DNA from: Acetoanaerobium sp041831635
GTDB lineage: Bacteria; Bacillota; Clostridia; Peptostreptococcales; Filifactoraceae
Direction: 5' to 3'
NCBI GenBank assembly: GCA_041831635.1
Contig: JBHASY010000132.1
Span: 1 to 64,000, forward strand
Length of the DNA stretch: 64,000 bases
In this document: one piece after another, positions 55,393-63,181 of the stretch
Layout: each line of letters opens with the position of its first letter
Numbering within the stretch: the first letter of the stretch is position 1
Notes under the pieces: generated by a model
The model's database searches: none
What the model was told of the DNA's origin: nothing
Seen by the model: the letters and a program-made list of their open reading frames with translations, nothing else
Program-made: the position numbers and the translations under genes

Positions 55393-56473
55393 CTCTTAAT
55401 CCCTTTCTTCTTGCTATTTCTATATTAACCAGCAAAATATCCTGATCTATGGTTCCTATCACACCGGTAACGTCTTCGTACAGATTTTTAAATTCTTCAG
55501 TTTCATAAAGATCATTTCTGACCATATCTTTCAGTTTGTCTATTTTTACTTGAATATAGGGATTTCTGGTAGTAGAAAGACCCATAATATCAAGAAGTAT
55601 CATATCCGCAGTCACACCATAGGTTTCGTCTAAAGTATTTCCTTCTATTACAGTTACCCATCTGTCTTTTTTAGACAATATCTTAAGAGACTCTCTTTTC
55701 ACTGACGAAATAATGTGCGGCGAATGGGTAGCGATGATTATCTGGTTATCCTTTCCTACGTTTTTATATACCTCTACTATCCTCTGTTGCCATGACGGGT
55801 GAAGAGAAATTTCAGGCTCGTCTATCAAAATCACACAGCCCTCAGGTTCAAGAGATTTAAGAGACAAAAGTCTGATAAATAACTGTTTTTCTCCTGATGA
55901 AAGTCCGTTAATATCAAATTCCACTTTGGACTCGTTTCTAAAAAGAGGCATCTTAGTTTTTGCATCTTTCATACCTACCAGATAAACATCCATATCCAGT
56001 AACGAAAAAATTGAGTTTATCTCATTACATACCTCTTGTATACTCTGTCCTACTGTAGATTCCGGATTAGAAAAAATATGTTTGTCAAACTCTTCCTTTA
56101 TGTAAGAAATTATATCATATGTGCTTTTTTCATCGATCATATACGCTAAAGGTATTTCACCATCTTCAGTAGATTTGTGAATACATTGAAATCTAACCTC
56201 AGATGGAAGATAAATCATCTTCGGAGTTCTTCCTAATTCATCTTCACTTATATTCAAATGTAAGTTTACACTGTCATCTTCGTTCGCAATGAATTTGTTT
56301 TTTTCCAGCTTTTTAAAAGCTTCAAAAATGCTATACAGCAGTGTAGTCTTACCTGAGCCGTTAATACCTGCCAAAACTACGGTGTCCAAAATCTTCTCGT
56401 TCTCTGTTTCAAAAGAAATTCTGTTGCTGTCAAATATAGGATGATTGTCAAAAACTATATCCGAAACTCTCAT
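55379..56473 (-). CDS. ptuA: PtuA-like ATPase (Septu component)
   Basis: 364 residues from the ATG at 56473, with AGAGGTGA just upstream; an ATG 27 nt earlier has none. Walker A GINGSGKT at 36-43, an ABC-like signature LSSGEKQ at 191-197, Walker B VILIDEPE at 214-221, and the switch ATHSPH at 248-253. This is the SMC-like/OLD-type AAA fold of PtuA. It is on the short side and the linker between the two ATP-binding halves (~50-185) is compact. It forms the antiphage pair with PtuB. It stands at the head of the leftward operon that continues into glycan genes. Confidence 0.82.
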   Translation of the reverse strand: MRVSDIVFDNHPIFDSNRISFETENEKILDTVVLAGINGSGKTTLLYSIFEAFKKLEKNKFIANEDDSVNLHLNISEDELGRTPKMIYLPSEVRFQCIHKSTEDGEIPLAYMIDEKSTYDIISYIKEEFDKHIFSNPESTVGQSIQEVCNEINSIFSLLDMDVYLVGMKDAKTKMPLFRNESKVEFDINGLSSGEKQLFIRLLSLKSLEPEGCVILIDEPEISLHPSWQQRIVEVYKNVGKDNQIIIATHSPHIISSVKRESLKILSKKDRWVTVIEGNTLDETYGVTADMILLDIMGLSTTRNPYIQVKIDKLKDMVRNDLYETEEFKNLYEDVTGVIGTIDQDILLVNIEIARRKGLRDAGH

Positions 56474-56712
56474 ACACTTCACCTCTTTCAAAAATATCAT
56501 ACCATATTTACATCTATTCTGCCGAATATTTAATTCTTTTTTAGCCTGCAGTTTATTTTAAAAAATCCAAAACTCAATAAAATTTGACGGCGAAAAAAGA
56601 GATGTCAAAGATGAAAATTGGAAGATGGAATAAAAAACATATTATGCCACGAAAATTATTCCTTGTGATTGCGGTTATCCTTTGAATATGATAAAAGATA
56701 CTATATTTTTTT
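56474..56712. other. Promoter region of the ptuAB/glycan operon and unassigned sequence
   Basis: AT-rich. It must hold the promoter for ptuA, but I do not see a clean -35/-10 pair. A 24-codon plus-strand frame starting at an ATG near 56611 is not supported. The 5' part of the dead AAA ATPase gene is not recognisable here. Confidence 0.35.
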
Positions 56713-57023
56713 AGAGACAGGGGAGACGAAATCCATATTTATCATTTATCGTTTGCTGAGATGAACAGCTGTTACAAGGATAAAGATAAAGCATGGGAAA
56801 ATTATGTTCTTTGCGGCGAAATGCCGTTTGTACTTGAGCTTGAAATCTTTGAAGAAAAGAGCAGATATTTGAAAGGATTATTTGAAGAAACATACATTAA
56901 AGATATCATAGATCGAAATCAGATAAAACAGTGAGGAAGTATTGGAAGTTTTACCAGACTTTTTATCATCAGCAGTAGGATCACTTACAAATCTCCTGCC
57001 ATACCCATTTATAAAAGCAATCT
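56713..57023 (+). pseudogene. Remnant of a DUF4143-type AAA ATPase
   Basis: The plus strand reads RDRGDEIHIYHLSFAEM, then AWENYVLCGEMPFVLELE and YLKGLFEETYIKDIIDRN, the conserved middle of ATP-binding proteins with DUF4143. A TGA follows at 56932-56934. In the next frame SEEVLEVLPDFLSSAVGSLTN continues the family pattern, so there is a one-base frameshift. The N-terminal Walker region and most of the C-terminus are missing. It overlaps the end of the convergent sigma-like gene. Confidence 0.65.
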
Positions 57024-57545
57024 AAGTTTCTTTATAGCATTTCTTTTCAGTTCCTTTGCATAGACATAAGAAATATCAAGCTCCTTTGCTACAGATTTTA
57101 GCAAACCCCTTTCTATAATATGTCTTTGCACTATATATCTTTCCTTTTTAGGGAGTCCTTTTAATAAATCTTTAAGTTCTATATCAAAATACCCTAATTC
57201 GGTTTCAGGCTCCATATACTCTTCGTTATACTCCACCGATTCTGCTTTCTTGCCCTGCTTTCTTTTTTCATCGAAAAAATAACACCCTAACATTCTCTTC
57301 ATATATCCCATAAATAACACATTTCTGTTTGTGTCATAGTTGTCAATCAATTCTATGCTTCTCACATACCCGGTTTGGAGCAAATCATCATCTATGTATC
57401 CGAAATAATGCCTTATTTTCTTCTTTATAAGAGGAGTTATATACTCTATTAACCTTCTTAAATATTCTTCTTTCTCATTTTCATCGACTGCTTCCTTGTA
57501 ACCTGTAAGTGCCTGTTCTACCTCTTCGTAAGTATTTTTCTCCAT
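57009..57545 (-). CDS. Sigma-70-like factor (ECF-type architecture)
   Basis: 178 residues. A region-2-like stretch runs at about 50-100 (DDDLLQTGYVRSIELIDNYD and FMGYMKRMLGCYFFDEKRK). A region-4-like helix-turn-helix is at the C-terminus (LPKKERYIVQRHII, KSVAKELDISYVYAKELKRNAIKKL). Region 2 is divergent. It could be an alternative sigma factor or a phage/plasmid-type regulator. It is flanked by terminators and remnants. Its target promoters are unknown. Confidence 0.7.
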   Translation of the reverse strand: MEKNTYEEVEQALTGYKEAVDENEKEEYLRRLIEYITPLIKKKIRHYFGYIDDDLLQTGYVRSIELIDNYDTNRNVLFMGYMKRMLGCYFFDEKRKQGKKAESVEYNEEYMEPETELGYFDIELKDLLKGLPKKERYIVQRHIIERGLLKSVAKELDISYVYAKELKRNAIKKLRLLL

Positions 57546-57642
57546 ATTCTTCCCTCCTAACCTTACATATATTTATCGAACATATGTTCTATATTTAATA
57601 TACAATATGTATTTAGTTTTGAAAAGGTAGGAAAAAATAAAA

Positions 57643-57672
57643 AAATCTCGCTCTTTTTTATAAACGAGATTT
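57643..57672 (-). terminator. Terminator after rfbB
   Basis: An 8-bp stem (AAATCTCG / CGAGATTT) with a 14-nt loop is followed on the minus strand by TTTTATTTTTT. About 100 bp past the rfbB stop. Confidence 0.7.
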
Positions 57673-57773
57673 TAAAAGCATTGGAACGTTTTATAAAGTA
57701 AATTGTTTTAGATTACATAATAATACAGTCAACAATTACAACTGTCATTCTAAGCATTGTAAAATGATTTATA

Positions 57774-58832
57774 TCAATTCATTCCTCCGTACATTTTACT
57801 GTAATAATTCCTGTATTCATTTGAAATAATCCGGTTTATCCAATTTGTATTATCCATATACCATTTTAGTGTAAGGCTTATTCCTTCGTCAAATGTATAC
57901 TTAGGTTTCCATCCGAGTTCAGTGCTTATCTTTGTATTATCTATGGCATATCTTCTGTCGTGTCCCAACCTGTCTTTTACATAAGTGATTAAATCCTCTC
58001 CCTTTCCAAGTTCTTTTAATATCAGCCTTACTATTTCGAGATTTTGTTTCTCGTTGTTTGCACCGATATTATATACTTGTCCATACTTTCCTTTATGAAG
58101 TACCGCATCTATTGCACTACAGTGATCTTCCACGTAAAGCCAGTCCCTTATATGCTTTCCGTCTCCATATACAGGAAGAGGTTTATCATTCATAGCGTTA
58201 TTTATCATAAGTGGAATAAGTTTCTCAGGGAATTGATATGGTCCGTAGTTATTCGAGCATCTTGTTATATTCACAGGAAGTCCGTATGTTTCGCTGTACG
58301 CTCTTACTATCATATCTGCTGCGGCCTTTGACGCAGAATAAGGACTGTTCGGAGAAAGACAGTCAGTCTCAGTAAAAAGTCCGGTCTCTCCTAGTGAGCC
58401 GTAGACCTCATCTGTAGATACCTGAACAAATTTAACTCCTTGCTTATACTCTCTGCAATGTCTATCAAACAAATCTATCTTCCAAAAATCTTTCGCAATG
58501 TCGAGCAGTGCCTGAGTTCCGATTACATTTGTCCTGATAAAAATCTCGGGGTCTTCTATGCTCCTGTCTACATGCGATTCTGCAGCAAAATTGACAACCA
58601 TATCTATTTCAAATCTTCTAAATATACTCCCTACCAACTCTCTGTTACAAATATCTCCTTTTATGTGTTTATAGTTCGGATTATCTTCCACATCTTCCAG
58701 ATTTTGCAGATTTCCCGCATAGGTAAGCAAATCTAAGTTTACTATTTTATAATCGTAATTTTTTAGCATATATTTTATAAAATTTGAACCTATAAACCCT
58801 GCACCACCTGTAACTAGCAAATTCACATTCAT
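57774..58832 (-). CDS. rfbB: dTDP-glucose 4,6-dehydratase
   Basis: 352 residues. NAD site VTGGAGFIGSNF, active site STDEVYG and YSASKAAADM, and the NNYGPYQFPEKLIPL motif are all as in RmlB/RfbB. It makes dTDP-4-keto-6-deoxyglucose, the substrate of the FdtA-like isomerase. The thymidylyltransferase (rfbA) is not in the window. It lies separate from the rest of the sugar genes, with the sigma-like and dead AAA genes between. Confidence 0.96.
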   Translation of the reverse strand: MNVNLLVTGGAGFIGSNFIKYMLKNYDYKIVNLDLLTYAGNLQNLEDVEDNPNYKHIKGDICNRELVGSIFRRFEIDMVVNFAAESHVDRSIEDPEIFIRTNVIGTQALLDIAKDFWKIDLFDRHCREYKQGVKFVQVSTDEVYGSLGETGLFTETDCLSPNSPYSASKAAADMIVRAYSETYGLPVNITRCSNNYGPYQFPEKLIPLMINNAMNDKPLPVYGDGKHIRDWLYVEDHCSAIDAVLHKGKYGQVYNIGANNEKQNLEIVRLILKELGKGEDLITYVKDRLGHDRRYAIDNTKISTELGWKPKYTFDEGISLTLKWYMDNTNWINRIISNEYRNYYSKMYGGMN

Positions 58833-59025
58833 CTCTCCTAACCTATATCATTTTTTATCTGTGTAACCTTTTAACTAATTTTATACTATTATACTCCTTT
58901 AATCTCAATTACTCTATCGTTTTATTCCGTATATAATATTAAATCAGATATAAATTAGTTCTAAACGAAAAACTTAAATTGAATGCCAAAAATAAATCAA
59001 TAGAAACAATTTACTAAATAAAAAA

Positions 59026-59058
59026 CGATGTGTCTGAAATTTAGATTCCGACACACCA
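59026..59058 (-). terminator. Terminator after the EF-G-like gene
   Basis: An imperfect ~11-bp stem (GTGTGTC paired with GACACAT) with a 12-nt loop is followed by CGTTTTTTATTT on the minus strand, about 15 bp past the stop. Confidence 0.65.
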
Positions 59059-59073
59059 TTTTTGTTTTAATTA

Positions 59074-61062
59074 TTAGTTCTCTTCTGTTTTACTTTCTTC
59101 TATTATTTTTTGTGCCAACTGACTTGGAACTTCTTCATATCTTTCAAATTCCATTTCAAAATAGCCCTTCCCTTGAGTCATAGCCTTTAAGTCTATAGCG
59201 TACTTAAATGTTTCTGACTGCGGAGCCTCCGCCATAATCAGTTGCTTAGTTCCTTTGAAAGGTTCCATTCCCAGAACTTTACCACGCTTTTTATTGATAT
59301 CTCCCATTATATCTCCCATAAATTCTTCAGGGACTACTATCCTAAGTTTCATTACAGGCTCTAGAAGTACAGGTTTTGCTTCTTCCATACCTTTTTTGAA
59401 AGCTATATTTGCTGCCAGCTTAAATGCCATTTCCGAAGAGTCTACATCATGGTAAGAACCATCGTAAAGCACAGCCTTTATATTAGTAACAGGGAAACCT
59501 GCGAGGATTCCTTTTTCCATAGACTCTCTAAGTCCTTTTTCAACAGCAGGAATATAAGACTTAGGTACAGATCCTCCAAAGATTTCTTCTGCAAACTCAA
59601 ACGGCTCCGTAGACGGAGAAAATCTGATCTTAACATCTCCATACTGTCCATGACCGCCACTTTGCTTTTTATGTTTTCCTTGAACATCTGACTGACCTTT
59701 GATAGTTTCTCTGTATGGAACTTTCAGGTCGAGCAGCTTAACTTCTACTCCGAATTTATCTTTTAACTTATCTTTTAATGAGTTTACATGGATTTCACCC
59801 TGTACTCCCAGAACAGTTTGCTTAGTTTCAGCATTTCTTTCCCATGTAAACGACGGGTCTTCCTCCATCAACCTTTGAAGCCCTGAAGAAATTTTTTCTT
59901 CGTCGCCCTTGTTCGTAGGCTCTACCGCAACTAACATCTGAGGTTTTGGGAACATTAAATTATCATAAGCATCATGCCCTGATTTTGAAGTCAAAGTTTC
60001 TCCTGTAGAGCTGTCTTGTAGTTTAGTAAACGCAACTATATCTCCTGCTCTTGCCTCAGACATTTCCTTATATTCTCCATTAACTAAGGTAAATACCTTA
60101 GGAACTCTCTCTTTATGGCCTTTATTTACATTAAAAAGTTCAGATTCAGGCTTTATACTTCCTTCGTGAATTTTCACAAATGAGATTTTCCCTACAAACG
60201 GGTCAACTATAGTTTTAAAAATTTGACCTGCAAACACATCTGATTCTTTTACATCTTTTTCATCCAGTGGAGACGGAAGATAATCCCATATCATATCAAG
60301 TAAGGTATGAATTCCGATATTCTTTGCTGTAGAGCCGCAAAGTACAGGAATTACATCTCCCTCAAGCACACCTTTTCTAAGGCCTTTGTGTATTTCTTCA
60401 GTAGTAAATTCTTCTCCACCAAAGTATTTTTCCATCAATTCTTCATCTGATTCTGCTACTGATTCCATCAGCATTTCTCTTACCGGAGCGATGATATCGT
60501 CCATATTTGTAGGCATATCTACCGTAACGCACTCTTTGCCGTTATATTCTCTTGCAAACATATCAACTACATTTATAAAGCCTTTAAACTCGTCAGCCTT
60601 GCCCCATGGCACGTGAAACGGAGCGATTTTCTTTCCATATCTTTCCCTTAGTTGTTCTAAAATATTATCGTAATCTGATTTTTCACTGTCAATTTTATTT
60701 ACAAATATAAAACGTGGAGTTTGATACTCGTCTGTAACCTCCAGCGCCTTATCTGTTCCTACCTGCAAATCTGTAGTTCCATCTACTACTATTATAGTCC
60801 CTGAAGCTGCAGCCATAGCAGATACCACTTCTCCATCGAAATCAAAATATCCGGGAGTATCCAGGAAATTATACTTGTGGTCATTCCACTCCAGTGAATT
60901 AAGATGCATAGAAGAAGTCAGCTTGGCTTCATCAGTCGGTTTAGAAATCCTATTTGTCAGCTTTACAGTATAGTGCACCGCCTCCATCAAATTAGATTTC
61001 CCTGAACCGCTATGTCCAAGGATTGCAATGTTTCTGATTTTGTCACTCTCGTAAACCCTCAT
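59074..61062 (-). CDS. EF-G-like translational GTPase (second EF-G type)
   Basis: 662 residues from the ATG at 61062 (GAGGGGAG upstream); a longer frame lacks a site. P-loop GHSGSGKS, G4 NKID and the full EF-G domain II-V order are present (VQGEIHVNSLKD, KKQSGGHGQYGDVKIRF and FKLAANIAFKKGM). The G3 motif is DTPGYFDF instead of DTPGHVDF, so the catalytic His is replaced by Tyr, and the switch I RGITI is absent. This is the FusA2-like/'EF-G-like' clade, thought not to be the main translocase. Its precise role is unclear. A candidate leader RNA lies upstream. Confidence 0.9.
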   Translation of the reverse strand: MRVYESDKIRNIAILGHSGSGKSNLMEAVHYTVKLTNRISKPTDEAKLTSSMHLNSLEWNDHKYNFLDTPGYFDFDGEVVSAMAAASGTIIVVDGTTDLQVGTDKALEVTDEYQTPRFIFVNKIDSEKSDYDNILEQLRERYGKKIAPFHVPWGKADEFKGFINVVDMFAREYNGKECVTVDMPTNMDDIIAPVREMLMESVAESDEELMEKYFGGEEFTTEEIHKGLRKGVLEGDVIPVLCGSTAKNIGIHTLLDMIWDYLPSPLDEKDVKESDVFAGQIFKTIVDPFVGKISFVKIHEGSIKPESELFNVNKGHKERVPKVFTLVNGEYKEMSEARAGDIVAFTKLQDSSTGETLTSKSGHDAYDNLMFPKPQMLVAVEPTNKGDEEKISSGLQRLMEEDPSFTWERNAETKQTVLGVQGEIHVNSLKDKLKDKFGVEVKLLDLKVPYRETIKGQSDVQGKHKKQSGGHGQYGDVKIRFSPSTEPFEFAEEIFGGSVPKSYIPAVEKGLRESMEKGILAGFPVTNIKAVLYDGSYHDVDSSEMAFKLAANIAFKKGMEEAKPVLLEPVMKLRIVVPEEFMGDIMGDINKKRGKVLGMEPFKGTKQLIMAEAPQSETFKYAIDLKAMTQGKGYFEMEFERYEEVPSQLAQKIIEESKTEEN

Positions 61063-61295
61063 AATACATTCTCCCCTCTTTATGATTAAAGTTTCCAACT
61101 TTAATTGGAAAAATTTTTAATCATTTAGCATTTTGCATTAAATTTTTTAAAATTCAAACAATTTATTTCCTGAGAATAATTATATCTATATATAACTATA
61201 AAATCAACACTTTTACAATCATTAGTACAGTATAAAAAAACTATATAGTTGATAGCTATATTCTCATACATATGAAAATCAATACCATTATAAGC

Positions 61296-61400
61296 AAAAA
61301 AATAGAACCCTCGGGGAAAGGGTTCTAAATGGGGGGGTTATTTTATGGGCTAGATAACATCACCATCAAGGTTTGTTACCTTATTATAATATATACCATT
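61296..61400 (-). ncRNA. Candidate attenuator/small RNA upstream of the EF-G-like gene
   Basis: On the minus strand a 9-bp stem (TAGAACCCT / AGGGTTCTA, 61303-61327) followed by seven T is a strong terminator, but no gene precedes it. The transcript would begin near 61390-61400 (a TATAAT-like box lies at about 61385-61395) and end at 61296. It contains a C7 run and a short frame MVMLSSP (61343-61366) without a clear ribosome site. Possible leader attenuator for the EF-G-like gene 230 bp downstream, or an independent small RNA. Confidence 0.4.
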
Positions 61401-61545
61401 TTGGTAAAAATTAAAACATTTTTTTTACAATAATTTTTTTATATCAATATTTTTTATGTAAATTTTTTAAAATTTGCTATAATATTGTTTAAATACGTAC
61501 TGAAAAAGGTTTTGATTAAATTATATTTAAAAAGGAGAGATAAAA

Positions 61546-62730
61546 ATGATTTCTAACAAAATGCAAGCATTAGTTGCAAGCAGTTCTGTAATTCGTGCTA
61601 TGTTTGACGAAGGAAAAAGATTGGCGAAAATTCACGGTGAAGAAAACGTTTTTGATTTCAGTATAGGAAATCCTAACGTAGAACCTCCTGCGGTAATAAA
61701 AGACTCTATCAAGGATATACTGGACAACGAACCGGCTACATATGTTCATGGCTATATGAACAACTCGGGTTATGAAGATGTAAGAACTGCTATAGCAGAG
61801 CACGAGACAAAAAAACACGGTGTAAAAGTAGATTTTGAAAGTATAGTAATGACAGTAGGGGCAGCAGGCGGACTTAATATCATTTTCAAAACTTTTATAA
61901 ATCCCGGCGACGAAGTAATTACCTTTGCTCCATTCTTTGGAGAGTATAGAGCATATGCTGCTAACTACGAAGCAAATTTGGTAACGGTAGAGCCTGATAT
62001 AGACACTTTTGAACCAAATATCGAAGCACTTAAATCAGCTATCACTCCTAAAACTAAAATCGTAATAGTAAATTCTCCGAATAATCCTACAGGAGTAATC
62101 TATTCGGATGCAGCTCTTACTAAGCTGGCTGAAGTTATTCAAGAAAAAGAAAAAGAATTCGGAATCGACATATTCATAGTGTCTGATGAGCCGTACAGAG
62201 AAATCGTTTACGATGATGTAAAAGTTCCATGCCTGCTAAAATATCATAAAAACACTATCATAGGCTATTCTTACAGTAAATCATTGTCACTTCCGGGAGA
62301 GCGTATAGGTTATCTTGTAGTTCATCCTGAAATCGCTGATTTTTCCGATGTGATGAGTTCTCTAAATGTTGCTAACCGTATACTTGGATTCGTAAACGCT
62401 CCGTCACTTTTCCAAAGAGTAGTAGCAAAGAACCTGACTGCCGAAGTAGATGTAAATATCTACAAGAAAAATAGAGATGCACTTTATAACCACTTGGTTA
62501 AGATAGGATTTAAGTGTGTAAAACCTCAAGGAGCGTTCTACCTGTTCCCAAGATCTCCTATAGCAGACGACAAAAAATTCTGCGAGGATGCAAAACAATT
62601 TAATCTTCTGTTAGTTCCAGGTTCTGCATTTGGCTGTCCGGGACACTTTAGACTGTCTTATTGTATATCTTATGAAAAAATAATTAACTCTCTGCCGGCG
62701 TTTGATAAGCTGATAGCGCTTTACAAATAA
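61546..62730 (+). CDS. PLP-dependent aminotransferase (class I, AspC-like)
   Basis: 394 residues. NSPNNPTGVIYSD, ISDEPYREIVYDD-like VSDEPYREIVYDD and the PLP lysine in SYSKSLSLPGERIGYLVVHPE show a fold-type I class I aminotransferase. Substrates (aspartate, aromatic or other) cannot be fixed. AAAGGAGAG precedes the ATG. A TATAAT box at 61479-61484 is the likely -10. Confidence 0.93.
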   Translation: MISNKMQALVASSSVIRAMFDEGKRLAKIHGEENVFDFSIGNPNVEPPAVIKDSIKDILDNEPATYVHGYMNNSGYEDVRTAIAEHETKKHGVKVDFESIVMTVGAAGGLNIIFKTFINPGDEVITFAPFFGEYRAYAANYEANLVTVEPDIDTFEPNIEALKSAITPKTKIVIVNSPNNPTGVIYSDAALTKLAEVIQEKEKEFGIDIFIVSDEPYREIVYDDVKVPCLLKYHKNTIIGYSYSKSLSLPGERIGYLVVHPEIADFSDVMSSLNVANRILGFVNAPSLFQRVVAKNLTAEVDVNIYKKNRDALYNHLVKIGFKCVKPQGAFYLFPRSPIADDKKFCEDAKQFNLLLVPGSAFGCPGHFRLSYCISYEKIINSLPAFDKLIALYK

Positions 62731-62761
62731 AACCGAAGTTATTAAAAATGTATTTTAAATA

Positions 62762-62795
62762 ATATGGTGTAACCCGAAAATGGGATACACCATAT
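62762..62795 (+). terminator. Terminator after the aminotransferase gene
   Basis: A 14-bp stem with one mismatch (ATATGGTGTAACCC / GGGATACACCATAT) with a 6-nt loop is followed by CTTTTTG. Strong. Confidence 0.88.
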
Positions 62796-62848
62796 CTTTT
62801 TGTTATTCCGAAAAACACAGATTCTGAAATTTTATCGTTTTTTTACTT

Positions 62849-63148
62849 TTATCCTTTCAATATATGGTATGGTATAAACTTCGTTTCGTTAGTTTCCGTA
62901 TTGTGTACAAAGATAATTAAACTCTCTCTGCTCTCAAACACTCCATACCATATATTATCTTCAGAAGTTTCAAGTTTGCTTGCATATTCTTGTGCTGATT
63001 TGTAAAGATGATATGCAACCAGTTCAGGGTGAGTTCTAAAAAGATACTCCCTAGCCTCTTGCAAACTGGCGTGAGGCCCGTACTGTCCTGTTATTACTAT
63101 GTCGTACTTTTCGATTGCTTCATCGGCTATTTTGTTCATATTTACCAT
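62849..63148 (-). CDS. Small protein of unknown function
   Basis: 99 residues, from an ATG with GGGAGGAA 9 nt upstream. No signal peptide, membrane helix or known motif. The sequence is mixed alpha/beta with a conserved-looking core (ASLQEAREYLFRTHPELVAYHLYKSAQEYAS and GVFESRESLIIFVHNTETNE). It lies 33 bp downstream of glyA on the same strand, so cotranscription is likely. I do not recognise the family. Confidence 0.6.
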   Translation of the reverse strand: MVNMNKIADEAIEKYDIVITGQYGPHASLQEAREYLFRTHPELVAYHLYKSAQEYASKLETSEDNIWYGVFESRESLIIFVHNTETNETKFIPYHILKG

Positions 63149-63181
63149 AACATTGTTCCTCCCAATTTTGTTTATATATAT

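Noticed and set aside
54790..56473. PtuAB as part of an Ec78-type retron
   Set aside because: No reverse transcriptase gene or msr/msd-like repeat region is visible on either side.
56611..56685. Short plus-strand frame starting MKIGRWNKK
   Set aside because: Only 24 codons, no ribosome site, no similarity that I recognise.
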